DNA of 64,000 bases from Pseudanabaena sp. PCC 7367 (GTDB taxonomy: Bacteria; Cyanobacteriota; Cyanobacteriia; Pseudanabaenales; Pseudanabaenaceae). The notes below the pieces were generated by a model, which had not been told where the DNA came from, did no database searches, and saw only the letters and a program-made list of their open reading frames with translations. Positions 8,392-18,094 of this stretch are shown one piece after another. A program made the position numbers and the translations under genes. The number at the start of each line of letters is the position of its first letter. Position 1 is the stretch's first letter. The stretch spans positions 3,358,001-3,422,000 of the forward strand of contig NC_019701.1 of the NCBI RefSeq assembly GCF_000317065.1, written 5' to 3'.

Positions 8392-8547
8392 CTACAAGCG
8401 CGAATCAGGCGATCGCAAAATTACCGATGAGCCACTCGCCGGAGCAACATCATTTGTTTTCCCTTCTGAAGCACCATAACCGCCGATCGACATCAGCAGA
8501 CCTAACATGAGGGTAAGAAAGATTGATTGTGCAAATTTTTCCCACAT
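8392..8547 (-). CDS. Small membrane or secreted peptide, 51 aa
   Basis: ATG at 8547 is preceded by an excellent Shine-Dalgarno (GGAGGTGGCAGCC-ATG). The frame is closed by TAG at 8394-8392. The product starts MWEKFAQSIFLTLMLGLL, has one hydrophobic segment (about residues 8-25, ending SIGGYGAS), then a polar tail ending RSPDSRL. It could be a signal peptide with a mature part of about 25 residues, or a single-pass membrane protein. No known small photosystem subunit is recognised. The strong ribosome site makes translation likely; the role is unknown. Confidence 0.6.
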   Translation of the reverse strand: MWEKFAQSIFLTLMLGLLMSIGGYGASEGKTNDVAPASGSSVILRSPDSRL

Positions 8548-9093
8548 GGCTGCCACCTCCAAAAGCTAATCGGTAAATGTCTTAAGTCATCAAATCAATA
8601 ATCAACTAAATAATTAACTAAGTTGTTTTGTCCTACTTGACCTATAAGTATTTTCGCTTGCCCTGGCATCAATAACCTCATCCAATCATTTAATCCGATC
8701 GGGTGATCATGCTTAAAAATAGGAACATTCCAGTTTAAACAAAGGTCTAAGAACTAATGGCTATTTAACAGCGCCTAATCAAACATTAGTGCGCTCAAAA
8801 TTAGATTAAATCCAATCCAATCCAATCCAATTAGATCAAAAACGATCGCTAACGAGGCAATTGGGTTGCGGGCGATCGCCAGTATCCACAAGTTAGGGAT
8901 TTTAAAAAGCTGCCAAACTCAGGTTAACCAAGCGTAGGCAATTTTAAAGGTTCTAATTTTTTGAAATTCTGATTCTAGAAAAACTGATTCTAGAAAATGA
9001 AGTATAGAAGCGAATATTGAGCGATTCTGTTCCCTACAAGCATTAATTTGATTAAGATTGTCAAAGGACTGGCAAAAAGACAGGAGAAAAGAG
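8548..9093. other. Intergenic region with AATCC microsatellite
   Basis: Four AATCC units in a row lie near 8808-8827. A HIP1 site lies near 8873-8880. Frames on the minus strand between 8919 and 9205 overlap the GerMN gene and lack coding character. Confidence 0.4.
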
Positions 9094-9657
9094 ATGAGCA
9101 CATCCACATCACGCAAGGGCACCTGGATCGCATTGATCGCGGCGGGTTTGGTTGGGGGAACAGCCAGCTATTTTGTGGTGCAAAATAATATTGAAGTGCA
9201 ACCACCTACAATCGATCCCGATCCCACCGTGGTTGAAGATAGCCAACCTGCGGTCTATTGGATTAGCGATCGCCAAACCAGCTTAGTTGCAGTTGCCGCA
9301 CCGATCGAACCAGCGGCCACGCCAACGGAAACATTAACCACAGCTTTAAACACGGTGTTCACCTTGCCAGACGAGCAGGCAGAAATGTATAGCGCGATCC
9401 CACCGGGCACAGAACTGCGGGATGTTTCGATCGATGGTAATGATATTTATTTAGATCTCTCCGATGAGTTTGAATCGGGGGGCGGTAGTGCTGGCATGAC
9501 TGGGCGAGTGGTGCAGGTGCTTTATACTGCCACCAGCATTAACCCACAGGCAAATTTGTATTTGTCGATCGAAGGGGAGCCAGTGGATTATCTTGGTGGC
9601 GAGGGGCTAGAAATTCCTCAACCAATGACGCGATCGGATTTTTCGTTAGAGTTTTAA
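9094..9657 (+). CDS. GerMN-domain membrane-anchored protein
   Basis: ATG at 9094 is preferred over the frame's earlier ATG at 9058 because AGGAG sits 8 bases upstream of it. The 187-residue product has an N-terminal membrane anchor (WIALIAAGLVGGTASYFVV, about residues 10-28), a variable linker and a C-terminal GerMN domain (about 80-185). The domain shows the typical order: LNTVFTLP, then IPPGTELRDVSIDGNDIYLDLS, then VVQVLYTATSI and VDYLGGEGLEIPQPM. GerMN occurs in spore germination protein GerM and in periplasmic proteins near amidases; a cell-wall role is inferred. The NagZ gene follows 67 bp downstream on the same strand, consistent with shared peptidoglycan work. Confidence 0.82.
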   Translation: MSTSTSRKGTWIALIAAGLVGGTASYFVVQNNIEVQPPTIDPDPTVVEDSQPAVYWISDRQTSLVAVAAPIEPAATPTETLTTALNTVFTLPDEQAEMYSAIPPGTELRDVSIDGNDIYLDLSDEFESGGGSAGMTGRVVQVLYTATSINPQANLYLSIEGEPVDYLGGEGLEIPQPMTRSDFSLEF

Positions 9658-9724
9658 TTTAATCCCTAAAATCGCTCAGCTTGCACTAAACTAGCTTCAA
9701 TCAACAGCGCAGCCAAGTTAAGCG

Positions 9725-11290
9725 ATGAAAAAACTCCCCGACTTCAACTCGCTCACCCTGCGGGAACAAGTGGCGCAGATGGTGGTAGTCAGAGCATCAG
9801 GACATCTCTGGGATCATCAAATTGAATATCCCCAATGGGAAGCCCCCAATCGGGAGCTACAAGCATGGTTGGCTGAGGGTGTGGGTGGTGTAATTTTGGT
9901 TGGTGGCAGTGCCGCAGAAGTTTGGACCAGGTCGCAACAACTCCAGGCCTGGGCAAAGTTACCCCTGTTGATCGCCGCCGATTTGGAAGAAGGCGTGGGT
10001 CAAAGATTTGCGGGTGCAACCTGGTTTCCACCACCAATGGCGTTGCAATCGCTGCCGCCAGAAACCGCCAAGCAATATGCTAGTGAAATGGGTCGGATCA
10101 CCGCCCAGGAGGCTGCTGCGTTGGGGATTAACTGGTTATTTGCGCCCGTGGTGGATGTGAATAATAATCCCGCCAATCCAGTGATCAATGTGCGTGCTTT
10201 TGGGGAGAGCAGCGCCGATGTGATCGCCCTCAGTGGTGCTTTTATTGAGGGGGCAAAAAACAATAATGTCCTGACTACGGCCAAGCATTTTCCAGGGCAT
10301 GGCGACACGGAAGTAGATTCCCATTTGCAAACGCCCAAGCTAAATCTCGATCGCCAAAGATTCAATCAAGTTGAGTTGCCTCCCTTTGTGGCCGCGATCG
10401 CTAAGGGGGTGGATTCAATCATGTCTGCCCATATTTTTGCACCTGTGCTTGATGCCCAGAACATCGCTACGCTTTCACCAAAGATCTTAGACAAGCTACT
10501 GCGCCAGGAATTAGGTTTTGATGGGTTGATTGTGACCGATGCGCTGGTGATGGGTGGGGTGGCCGATCGCTATGATCCAGCTTTCGTAGCGGTGAATGCG
10601 GTGCTAGCAGGGGCAGATATTTTGCTGATGCCCGTTGATCCGATCGTGACGATCGAGGCGGTTTGCAGGGCGGTAGAGGCAGGTGAGATTCCGCGCGATC
10701 GGATTTTGGCTTCTTTAACTAGAATCTGGCAGGCCAAACAGCGAGTATGCAGCCCAGAAATACCATCATTTGAGCAGTTAACCGATGAGGTGGGCAGCGC
10801 TGCTAATCTAGACATGGCCAGGCAGATTGCCCAGGGTTCGATTCGCATGTGTCCTGGCAATTTAAATCTCGATCGCGCCGAGCCACCGCTTAACTTGCTA
10901 ATTGTTGATGATCAGTTGGGTTGTAGTAAATATATCAATCGGCGATCGCCTGCCATTACGGAGTTTCAAGCCTATGGTTGTGAGCATTTATTGGTCGATT
11001 GGCGATCGCTGGCGGCGCTGGATTTACAAGATTTACCAGCCTTGATTTTGCAGGTGTTTAGTCGCGGCAATCCCTATCGGGGTAGCGCAGGCATGGGCGA
11101 TCGCACTGAAGCATTGATCGAGCAGTTAGTAAATGAAGATAAGTTGATCGCGGTGCTGGTCTATGGCAGTCCCTATAATCTGGATCTGATTTTGCCGAAG
11201 TTGCCGCCAAGTATTCCCTGGGCGTTTTCCTATGGCCAACAGCCGATCGCTCAGGCGGTTTTGATCGCGGCCTTACAAACAGGTAAGTAA
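9725..11290 (+). CDS. nagZ: Beta-N-acetylhexosaminidase, glycoside hydrolase family 3 (NagZ-like)
   Basis: This 521-residue enzyme has the GH3 (beta/alpha)8 domain. The NagZ signature KHFPGHGDT is at 187-195, supplying the catalytic His-Asp dyad, and the nucleophile Asp is D272 in VTDALVMGG. It should remove N-acetylglucosamine from muropeptides during peptidoglycan recycling. At 521 residues it is longer than the single-domain NagZ of about 340 residues. Residues 370-521 form a second alpha/beta domain (LNLLIVDDQ, LILQVFSRGNPYRG, IAVLVYGSPYNLD) like the C-terminal domain of two-domain GH3 enzymes. There is no signal peptide, so it is cytoplasmic. It probably shares an operon with the GerMN gene. 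Confidence 0.9.
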   Translation: MKKLPDFNSLTLREQVAQMVVVRASGHLWDHQIEYPQWEAPNRELQAWLAEGVGGVILVGGSAAEVWTRSQQLQAWAKLPLLIAADLEEGVGQRFAGATWFPPPMALQSLPPETAKQYASEMGRITAQEAAALGINWLFAPVVDVNNNPANPVINVRAFGESSADVIALSGAFIEGAKNNNVLTTAKHFPGHGDTEVDSHLQTPKLNLDRQRFNQVELPPFVAAIAKGVDSIMSAHIFAPVLDAQNIATLSPKILDKLLRQELGFDGLIVTDALVMGGVADRYDPAFVAVNAVLAGADILLMPVDPIVTIEAVCRAVEAGEIPRDRILASLTRIWQAKQRVCSPEIPSFEQLTDEVGSAANLDMARQIAQGSIRMCPGNLNLDRAEPPLNLLIVDDQLGCSKYINRRSPAITEFQAYGCEHLLVDWRSLAALDLQDLPALILQVFSRGNPYRGSAGMGDRTEALIEQLVNEDKLIAVLVYGSPYNLDLILPKLPPSIPWAFSYGQQPIAQAVLIAALQTGK

Positions 11291-11723
11291 TAGTCTAGCT
11301 ATTCTTTCACCTGTAAATTCAATATCAAATAATGCGAAAATTATATTAAGGTGCATCCAATCATATCTGGCGACAGGATTAAAGCTGCACCAAGTACCTT
11401 TAGCTAAAAGCCCTTAATTCCATAGCAATACCATTTTGATTAATCTGATTCAGGATCAAAGTTACAACCTTATTCGATCTAGACTTAGCTTATGGGAGTG
11501 TATGGGCTGCAAGACTCACTCTAAAAAATTAAAGATTGCCTATACCATTGCAATATTTGGTAGTGCTGAACAAGTAAGGATTTAGGAGATAGTTGAATAT
11601 CTATAACCCAAACAAGCTAAGCTCCGAATTTTAAATCGATTGCTAATTATCCTTACTACTGCATGACTACCCAATATTTTATAGATTGAATTAAGAGAAA
11701 CTAAGCGACATGATTGGCTGTTG
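11291..11723. other. AT-rich intergenic region, no gene seen
   Basis: This separates nagZ from the methyltransferase gene. No repeat, hairpin or open frame of note was found. Confidence 0.4.
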
Positions 11724-13214
11724 ATGAATAAAGTCATTGCTCTTCCACAAGCAGCCAAAATTGGTGAAGTATTTACTCCCGCCAGGTGGGCAAGGTGGCT
11801 ATTGGATCAATGGCAGGTGGGCGATCGCTGGCTAGCAGGAGCCACGGTCTGCGATCCCACTGCTGGGGCGGGTATCTTTGCCTTGAGTTTGTTTCAAATT
11901 GCCAGAGAGCGCAATATTCCTTTAACTCCTGATTTAGTTAACAGGATCACCTTGATCGATCGCCAGGGCAAGCATTTAGAGAATTTTCGCGCGATCGCCA
12001 AGCGGGAATATGGGATTAATTTCCCGGCGGCTAATTGCCTGGAGCGGGACTTAATTATTAATCCACCTGATCTCAAATTTGACATTCTGGTGGGCAATCC
12101 CCCTTGGGCTAATTTTACCGATCTGCCAGATAGCTATAAGCAAAAATTAAAACCATATTTCGTCGCCGCTGGACTTGTCCCCGACAAAAAACAAGTCCTA
12201 TTGGGAGCCTCGCGGGTGGATATTGCCGCTTTGATTTTGAAAATTGCCCTGGGTAATCTTTTAGATGATCATGGGGCTGGCTATTTTTTTGTGCCGCGAT
12301 CGCTCTTTTCTGGGGGAGATGCCCACCTGGGGTTCCGGGATTATCGATCGCAGGGGCGAGATTTTTGCGTCAATGCAGTATTTGAATTCACTGAAACCGA
12401 GGTATTTGAATCAGTAATTACGGCCTATGCGGCGGCGGCCTTTACGATCGATATGCTGCAAACCTTTCCGGTTAAGTATTACTGCGAAAAAGATGGCGAT
12501 TGGCAGGAATACGTTGCCCAACCATTGAGATTGCGATCGGATCAATGGCGGATTACGCCTCGCAATCAGCTAGGGGCAAAAGAGGAAGCGATCGAAATTG
12601 CGATTACCCCCCACCAGAAACCGCGCCAGGGTGTGAATACCTGCGGCGCTAATGGGGTATTTATTTTTAAACAAAAGCCGGATTTTCTGCCAGCGGAATT
12701 TATTTACCCTTTGGCCACGAAGGAACTATGGAAAACTGAGCAGCAAGAACCAACCAAATGGATTCTGTTGCCCTATGAGCAACAAACTGGCAAACCGATC
12801 GCCTGGGAGCGTTTAGCTAGCTATCCTGATTTGCGTAGCTATCTAGAAAAGTTTAAGGTTCAACTCCAAAATCGTAAGGGGACGTTGATTCGGGCAGCGA
12901 TCGCCAAGGGATACTGGTGGGCATTGTTGGGGGTGGGGCTCTATTCCTTTGCTCCTTTTAAAATCATCTGGCAAGCCTATGGAAAGCATGATTTTAGGCC
13001 GCAAATTTTAACCCAGGTTGATGACCAAATGTGGCAGGGCAACCAGGCGATGCATGCCTTTATTCCCTGTTGGGATCTGGTGGACGCGCAGCAACTTTTA
13101 GACTTGCTTCAAAATCCCCATATCCCTAAGATCCTGCATGAGCTAAATGGTGGGGGACAGTGTAACTGGGCGCAACCGGGCAAGATCAAAAAGATCCTTT
13201 CGATCGAAAAGTAG
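11724..13214 (+). CDS. Adenine-specific DNA methyltransferase, Eco57I-like
   Basis: ATG at 11724 is used; the frame also allows TTG three bases earlier. The 496-residue product has the SAM-binding motif I (VCDPTAGAGIFAL, about 42-54) and the catalytic motif IV NPPW (about 125-128, in DILVGNPPW). This is the gamma-type order of N6-adenine methylases. Motif X-like GEVFTPARWARWLLDQ precedes motif I. The C-terminal 200 residues could be the target-recognition part. No restriction nuclease or specificity subunit is adjacent, and no nuclease motif is visible, so it looks like a solitary methylase or one that has lost its partner. Target unknown. Confidence 0.8.
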   Translation: MNKVIALPQAAKIGEVFTPARWARWLLDQWQVGDRWLAGATVCDPTAGAGIFALSLFQIARERNIPLTPDLVNRITLIDRQGKHLENFRAIAKREYGINFPAANCLERDLIINPPDLKFDILVGNPPWANFTDLPDSYKQKLKPYFVAAGLVPDKKQVLLGASRVDIAALILKIALGNLLDDHGAGYFFVPRSLFSGGDAHLGFRDYRSQGRDFCVNAVFEFTETEVFESVITAYAAAAFTIDMLQTFPVKYYCEKDGDWQEYVAQPLRLRSDQWRITPRNQLGAKEEAIEIAITPHQKPRQGVNTCGANGVFIFKQKPDFLPAEFIYPLATKELWKTEQQEPTKWILLPYEQQTGKPIAWERLASYPDLRSYLEKFKVQLQNRKGTLIRAAIAKGYWWALLGVGLYSFAPFKIIWQAYGKHDFRPQILTQVDDQMWQGNQAMHAFIPCWDLVDAQQLLDLLQNPHIPKILHELNGGGQCNWAQPGKIKKILSIEK

Positions 13215-13257
13215 CCCATGACTAACAGCCAGGGCTACCATTTAAGAACGTTTTTTT
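13211..13257 (+). terminator. Possible terminator after the methyltransferase gene
   Basis: GTAGCCC (13211-13217) and GGGCTAC (13232-13238) form a perfect 7-bp stem with a 14-nt loop. A run of seven T follows at 13251-13257, after a 12-nt gap. The gap is longer than ideal. Confidence 0.4.
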
Positions 13258-13316
13258 ACAGTGTTTTAGAGCTACCGTAATGAAATGAATGGCGGTGAAT
13301 TACTTAGTTAATAAAC

Positions 13317-15176
13317 CTAGAGCACACCAGCTAAATTAACTTCACCGTTGGCGATCATACCTTGTAACTCTTCCGCATCAACGGTTTCCCGCTCAATTAG
13401 TTGATCTGCTAACTGATCGAGTAGATGGCGGTTTTGATTAAGAACTTGCTTAGCGCATTTGTAGGCATTTTCTACCAGTTCGCTAACTTCCTCGTCGATG
13501 ATCGCGGCGGTTTCTTCAGAAAAATCACGCTCGGAGGCGATCTCACGACCCAGGAACATATTGCCACTGGCACGACCGAGGGCAACCGGCCCCAACTTAT
13601 CGCTCATGCCAAACCGCATCACCATTTGACGGGCAATATTGGCTACCTGTTGTAAATCACTGGAAGCCCCGGTGGTTACTTCTTCTGCGCCGAAGATAAT
13701 TTCTTCTGCCAGGCGGCCACCAAGCGCCACTGCCATTTGATTTTGCAAATAGGCGCGACTTTGCATCCGTTCTTCGTTGGGCAAGAACCAGGTCAAACCA
13801 CCAGCGCGACCACGGGGGATAATGGTTACTTTTTGAATTGGATCGTAGTCAGGCAACAATGCACCCACGATCGCATGACCAGCTTCGTGATAGGCCACTA
13901 ACTTTTTGCGCTTGTCGCTCATCACCCGATCTTTCTTTTCGGGGCCAACCAAGACACGATCGACGGCATCATTGATTTCATCCATCGAAATCTCGGTCAG
14001 GTTCCGACGGGCAGCCAAAATCGCTGCTTCATTAAGCAGGTTCGACAAATCTGCACCAGTGAACCCAGGGGTGCGACGGGCGATCTTTTCGAGGTCTACA
14101 TCCTGACCCAGGGTCTTACCACGGGCATGAACTTGCAAAATTTCCAGGCGACCGGAGACATCGGGGCGATCGACTACCACCTGGCGATCGAAACGACCGG
14201 GGCGCAATAGTGCCGCATCCAGAACATCAGGACGGTTGGTTGCAGCAATAATAATAATGCCAGTATTACCTTCAAACCCGTCCATTTCCGTGAGCAACTG
14301 GTTCAGGGTTTGTTCGCGTTCATCATTACCACCACCGAGGCCAGCGCCACGCTGACGGCCAACCGCATCAATTTCATCGATGAATACAATGCAAGGCGCA
14401 TTGGATTTGGCTTGCTCGAACAGATCGCGGACACGGGAAGCACCCACACCCACAAACATTTCGACAAACTCAGAACCAGAAATACTAAAGAATGGTACGC
14501 CAGCTTCACCGGCTACGGCACGGGCAAGTAAGGTTTTACCAGTCCCAGGAGGGCCAACCAGCAGCACACCCTTGGGAATCTTGGCACCCACAGCGGTAAA
14601 GCGATCGCTGTTTTTAAGAAAATCTACTACTTCAGTTAGCTCCAACTTGGCTTGTTCGATCCCAGCCACATCAGTGAAGGTAACCTGGGTTTGTGGCTCC
14701 ATTTGGACTCTGGCCTTAGACTTGCCAAAGTTCATTGCCTGACTACCAGGGCCTACCTGGGCGCGGCGGATCAAGAAGAACAGACCCACCAGCAGCAAAA
14801 TTGGCAAAATCAAACCACTAATAGTTTGCAAAAATGCGCCCTGATTGCGAGGTGGGACTACATCAAATTCAACATTGTTGCGTTGCAGGATGCTCACAAA
14901 TTCTGGATCATTGGGTAAATTCACCCGTACCAGCTTATTGCTATCCATGCTGTTGGGGTCGGGGATAGTTGCTTCTGCCCAGGTGCGATCGTTGCTGATG
15001 TTTACCCGCGACACCTGTTTATTTTCTACCGCCTCAATCAATTGGCTATAGCGCCATTGTTGCTGGGGTTGAGGTTGATTATCAATCAATGCAGAACCGA
15101 GCACAATTACCACTACCAAAAGTAGGGCATAGATGCCAAAGTTCTTCCAGAATTTATTACCTTTGTTATTCTTCAC
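13317..15176 (-). CDS. ftsH: ATP-dependent zinc metalloprotease FtsH
   Basis: This 619-residue membrane AAA protease has two membrane segments (about 14-30 and 120-137) bracketing a lumenal or periplasmic domain. The AAA module has Walker A GPPGTGKT (208-215), Walker B FIDEID (265-270) and the SRH with RPGRFDR. The zinc site HEAGH is at 430-434. FtsH homologues degrade damaged D1 in photosystem II repair and other membrane proteins, acting as hetero-hexamers. Length and sequence fit the thylakoid FtsH2/FtsH4 branch, but which paralogue it is cannot be settled by eye. Confidence 0.95.
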   Translation of the reverse strand: MKNNKGNKFWKNFGIYALLLVVVIVLGSALIDNQPQPQQQWRYSQLIEAVENKQVSRVNISNDRTWAEATIPDPNSMDSNKLVRVNLPNDPEFVSILQRNNVEFDVVPPRNQGAFLQTISGLILPILLLVGLFFLIRRAQVGPGSQAMNFGKSKARVQMEPQTQVTFTDVAGIEQAKLELTEVVDFLKNSDRFTAVGAKIPKGVLLVGPPGTGKTLLARAVAGEAGVPFFSISGSEFVEMFVGVGASRVRDLFEQAKSNAPCIVFIDEIDAVGRQRGAGLGGGNDEREQTLNQLLTEMDGFEGNTGIIIIAATNRPDVLDAALLRPGRFDRQVVVDRPDVSGRLEILQVHARGKTLGQDVDLEKIARRTPGFTGADLSNLLNEAAILAARRNLTEISMDEINDAVDRVLVGPEKKDRVMSDKRKKLVAYHEAGHAIVGALLPDYDPIQKVTIIPRGRAGGLTWFLPNEERMQSRAYLQNQMAVALGGRLAEEIIFGAEEVTTGASSDLQQVANIARQMVMRFGMSDKLGPVALGRASGNMFLGREIASERDFSEETAAIIDEEVSELVENAYKCAKQVLNQNRHLLDQLADQLIERETVDAEELQGMIANGEVNLAGVL

Positions 15177-15794
15177 CGCTCTTTGCTTCCTTAGACGGAC
15201 TATTACTGAATTGCTTTTCCGATCGATCGACTCAAACTATTGAAAACTGTTTATATAGTATTGCTAATTTAAATTTTGATTTAGTAGTTTATAGCTTAAA
15301 TTCTTTGATTAAACTTGCTGCGCTTAGCCGATATGGTCAATGACAGACCTTGGGATGGATGTCGCTCCGCTCAAATAACTCAAATAACTCAAATAAATAT
15401 TCAAAATTTAAGCCGCAAACAGCCACAGTTAAATGAGCAAAGCACTTGCTATAGAAATATTAGCCTAAATCAAACAAAACCTGCCTCATCACTAAGACAG
15501 GTGATCACAATAACTTTGGTATGACAAACTATGTCTAAAGGGCAGGATCAATAGTTTGTGACTAATTGACCGACATGAACGAGGTGTGTTCATGCGATCG
15601 CATTGATTTGATATTTCTGATATTTCTTGGCCGAGGAACGCCAGTTTGATCAAAAACGATCGCTAATTGCGATCTTGATGTATTTATGACAACCAATCTC
15701 ACCATAGAGATTTTATGCAGATCAAAATAGCAAGAGTTTGAAACTTAAAATTCTTAGGGGAAAAGACCCAAGAGCAATAATTACGGCTGAAATT
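15177..15794. other. Intergenic region between ftrC and ftsH
   Basis: It contains the ftsH promoter region, a 9-bp triple tandem (AACTCAAAT) around 15375-15400 and a terminator-like hairpin at 15480-15501. No gene was found. Confidence 0.45.
15470..15501 (-). terminator. Rho-independent terminator of the ftrC transcript
   Basis: Read on the minus strand, CCTGTCT (15501-15495) pairs with AGGCAGG (15486-15480) through seven pairs, one of them G-T, with an 8-nt loop. TTTTGTTTG follows directly. It lies about 290 bp past the ftrC stop and before ftsH, so it would insulate ftsH. Confidence 0.6.
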
Positions 15795-16169
15795 CTACTC
15801 ATCATCGTAGTCAACGCTTACTACTTCCAATTCCTGTCTATCACCAGCAAAGGGATTATCATCAGTTAAAAACAACATACAGTGACATTCCTTACGCTCT
15901 CGCATTGGCACACAGGGGCAGTTCCAGTAGGAGTTTTTGACTTCAGCTTCCTTGTCTTCGTAATATCGACAGGGGCACAGGGGAGCACCAAGTTCTTCCT
16001 TATGTTTGGCCAAGCCCTCGATCACAGCGTTGGTAATACTTTGATCGGCACAGAAGAAAGTGTCTGTTCTTTTGGCATAGGTTTCAGAGAAGTTTTTCAT
16101 CGCATCAAAGCTCTTATTTTTGGCTTTGTTTTTACCGCGATCGACCTGTTGTTCTGAGGAGTTAGTCAT
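15795..16169 (-). CDS. ftrC: Ferredoxin-thioredoxin reductase catalytic (beta) subunit
   Basis: This 124-residue protein has the family's cysteine pattern: C40, CPC at 65-67, CPC at 84-86 and CHC at 95-97. These hold the [4Fe-4S] cluster and the redox-active disulfide that passes electrons from ferredoxin to thioredoxin. The central core (GAPLCPCRYYEDKEAEV and YWNCPCVPMRERKECHC) is essentially invariant in cyanobacteria and chloroplasts. The partner FtrV is not adjacent. It is monocistronic in the stroma-equivalent cytoplasm. Confidence 0.96.
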   Translation of the reverse strand: MTNSSEQQVDRGKNKAKNKSFDAMKNFSETYAKRTDTFFCADQSITNAVIEGLAKHKEELGAPLCPCRYYEDKEAEVKNSYWNCPCVPMRERKECHCMLFLTDDNPFAGDRQELEVVSVDYDDE

Positions 16170-16324
16170 AAACTTTTACTTATCCAAAGTCTTTATCTAA
16201 TAAACTAAATCTAATATAAGGCTACTGTAACAGTTTTTTTGCTAAGTTAGGGCTAGCTACGTCTTATTTATTAAGCCTTACTTTATTGAGCCTGCATTGA
16301 GCCTGCCAACTTGAGCTTTTGATC

Positions 16325-17188
16325 ATGACTCCTGCCGTTCGCCTTCAAATACCAATTGCGATCGCATCACTTGGTTTAGCCATGCAGGTTATGCTCGCAG
16401 CGGTGCCGCCTATGGTTAGGGCACAGGATAATTACGCTGCTAATTATTTTCTGCTCAAAAGTCAGGTTGATCATCAGCCCCGGCGACAAACCAATCCGAC
16501 AATAATGGCTCAGGAGCAAAAAATTGAGGCTACTGACGTGGTTGATCCCATTGTCAATCCTACCAACAACCAGCCACAGACAGAAGCTCCTAATCACACT
16601 AATACCGGTGAAAAGTTAGGCGCAACCAGGCAACTACCCAGTCTCCAAACCCGTGCCCGTCCACCCTTACAGCCCGATACACTCCATCTGGGCATGGTGC
16701 AGGCTCAATTCTTTGAATATGCAGCAGATAATAATTGGTTAGCCCTGGAAACTCAGGTGGGCGAAGTGGCAATTTTTTACCAATGGTTGCCGGGGGGCGA
16801 AGGGATCTATGCATTGCCTGAGAAAGAGTTGGTCTATGCCAGTGGTTTTATTGCCAATGTTTACTTCCAGGATGGCCGTCTGGTGGGGATGCGGCTGCTG
16901 CCCGATCGCCGCGAGAAAATTATTAACTCAAATCAATTACTAAGCCTGGCTAGAGCCTGGTTCCCCGATGATGTGCTGAGTATCCTGTATCAAGTAGTGC
17001 CAGAAGATCCTAACCAGTTAGTAATTGACTCCTTGATTGGCTCTGTGCCCGAAGAGTTTAAAACTGGCTTTGGCAGTAATAAATTGCCGTTTTGCCAGGT
17101 GGTGCTTTTCCCTGCCCCGGTTCCCCTCCAGGCATCACTGAGTAGTTGTGCAGAGCCGATCTCAGCCGAGGATGCCAATCTGCTGTAG
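16325..17188 (+). CDS. Secreted protein of unknown function
   Basis: ATG at 16325 is preferred to a TTG two codons earlier. The product of about 287 residues begins with a signal peptide (MTPAVRLQIPIAIASLGLAM, cleavage near VRA-QD around residue 35). A polar Asn/Gln/Pro-rich linker follows, then a compact domain (about 120-285) with WLALETQVGEVAIFYQWLPGGEG and ARAWFPDDVLSILYQVVPED. I do not recognise the family. Its 3' end overlaps the convergent oxygenase gene by 27 bp (17162-17188). Confidence 0.65.
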   Translation: MTPAVRLQIPIAIASLGLAMQVMLAAVPPMVRAQDNYAANYFLLKSQVDHQPRRQTNPTIMAQEQKIEATDVVDPIVNPTNNQPQTEAPNHTNTGEKLGATRQLPSLQTRARPPLQPDTLHLGMVQAQFFEYAADNNWLALETQVGEVAIFYQWLPGGEGIYALPEKELVYASGFIANVYFQDGRLVGMRLLPDRREKIINSNQLLSLARAWFPDDVLSILYQVVPEDPNQLVIDSLIGSVPEEFKTGFGSNKLPFCQVVLFPAPVPLQASLSSCAEPISAEDANLL

Positions 17189-18010
17189 ACGCTCAGCCAG
17201 GTAGGTGCCAGCGGTTAGGCCAGTGGTGGAAATAATTGATGCGGGGTGGGCATGTAAAAATAAAGGCATTGAATAGCGTGATCGCCCCGTTTCCAGTCCG
17301 ATCGGATTGACTACCCGATGCGTAGTCGATCGATAGTAGCCGCCACTGGCAACCTGCAACATATCGCCCACATTGATCACAATCTCACCCAGACAACAGG
17401 GTACTTCATACCAATGCCCTTCAAGATCTTGCACTTGCAAACCATTATGGGTAGCTGCAGGCAACAGCGTAATTAGATTAATGTCCTGGTGCGCCGCTGC
17501 TCGCACTGCGCCGATTTGTTCTGAGCCAGTCAGGGGTGGATAATGCAAAATCCTGAGTAAATGATTGGGGCTGTGGGCAATCATTTGTTGCAAAGATTCA
17601 AGCTGATCGGGAAATACTTGCGGCGTATCAATCTCGATCCAGCCGAGAATTTCCTTGGCCAGATTCAGCAGATCATTAAATAATTGCCAGGTATGATGGC
17701 TTATTTGGGTGGGTAAGTCCTGCCGCTGGTAGACATGAAAGAACTCTTTCAGGTCAGCGATCCCATAGTCTTTGGCATGTTCTGCCAACATCGGAAAATA
17801 GCCAGCCTGGGAATTTGTTTCATGTATATCGTGTAGATAGTCATGCTTAGCAGCACTCGCAAAAAACGATCGCCACTCCTGATACACAAATTGAATCGTC
17901 TCCACTGGAATTTCATGATCGCAGAGAATGGCAAAACCAGTTTGCTGTAACGATTGGGCGATTGCTTTACCCACTTGCGGCGATCGATAGCTTACTTTTG
18001 CTAATTGCAT
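17162..18010 (-). CDS. 2-oxoglutarate/Fe(II)-dependent oxygenase, isopenicillin N synthase family
   Basis: The start is set at the Met of MQLAKVSYRSPQ (18010), where similarity to the family begins; the frame stays open to 18094. The 282-residue enzyme has the N-terminal DIOX_N region (AIAQSLQQTGFAILCDHEIP) and the double-stranded beta-helix with the iron triad H174-x-D176 (AAHQDINLITLL) and H231 (TTHRVVNP). The 2-oxoglutarate arginine is R245 in RYS. The family hydroxylates or desaturates small molecules; the substrate here is unknown. It converges on and slightly overlaps the secreted-protein gene. Confidence 0.85.
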   Translation of the reverse strand: MQLAKVSYRSPQVGKAIAQSLQQTGFAILCDHEIPVETIQFVYQEWRSFFASAAKHDYLHDIHETNSQAGYFPMLAEHAKDYGIADLKEFFHVYQRQDLPTQISHHTWQLFNDLLNLAKEILGWIEIDTPQVFPDQLESLQQMIAHSPNHLLRILHYPPLTGSEQIGAVRAAAHQDINLITLLPAATHNGLQVQDLEGHWYEVPCCLGEIVINVGDMLQVASGGYYRSTTHRVVNPIGLETGRSRYSMPLFLHAHPASIISTTGLTAGTYLAERLQQIGILG

Positions 18011-18094
18011 GGGTCTTGGCTGAGCTAAATTTTGATCACTTTGATCGGGGGATCTAAATTGTAAATTTACACAAAAATAACGCCACTTGCACAA

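Noticed and set aside
14303-14742. Frames of 68-120 codons inside ftsH on both strands
   Set aside because: They are shadows of the conserved FtsH reading frame, which carries all the motifs.
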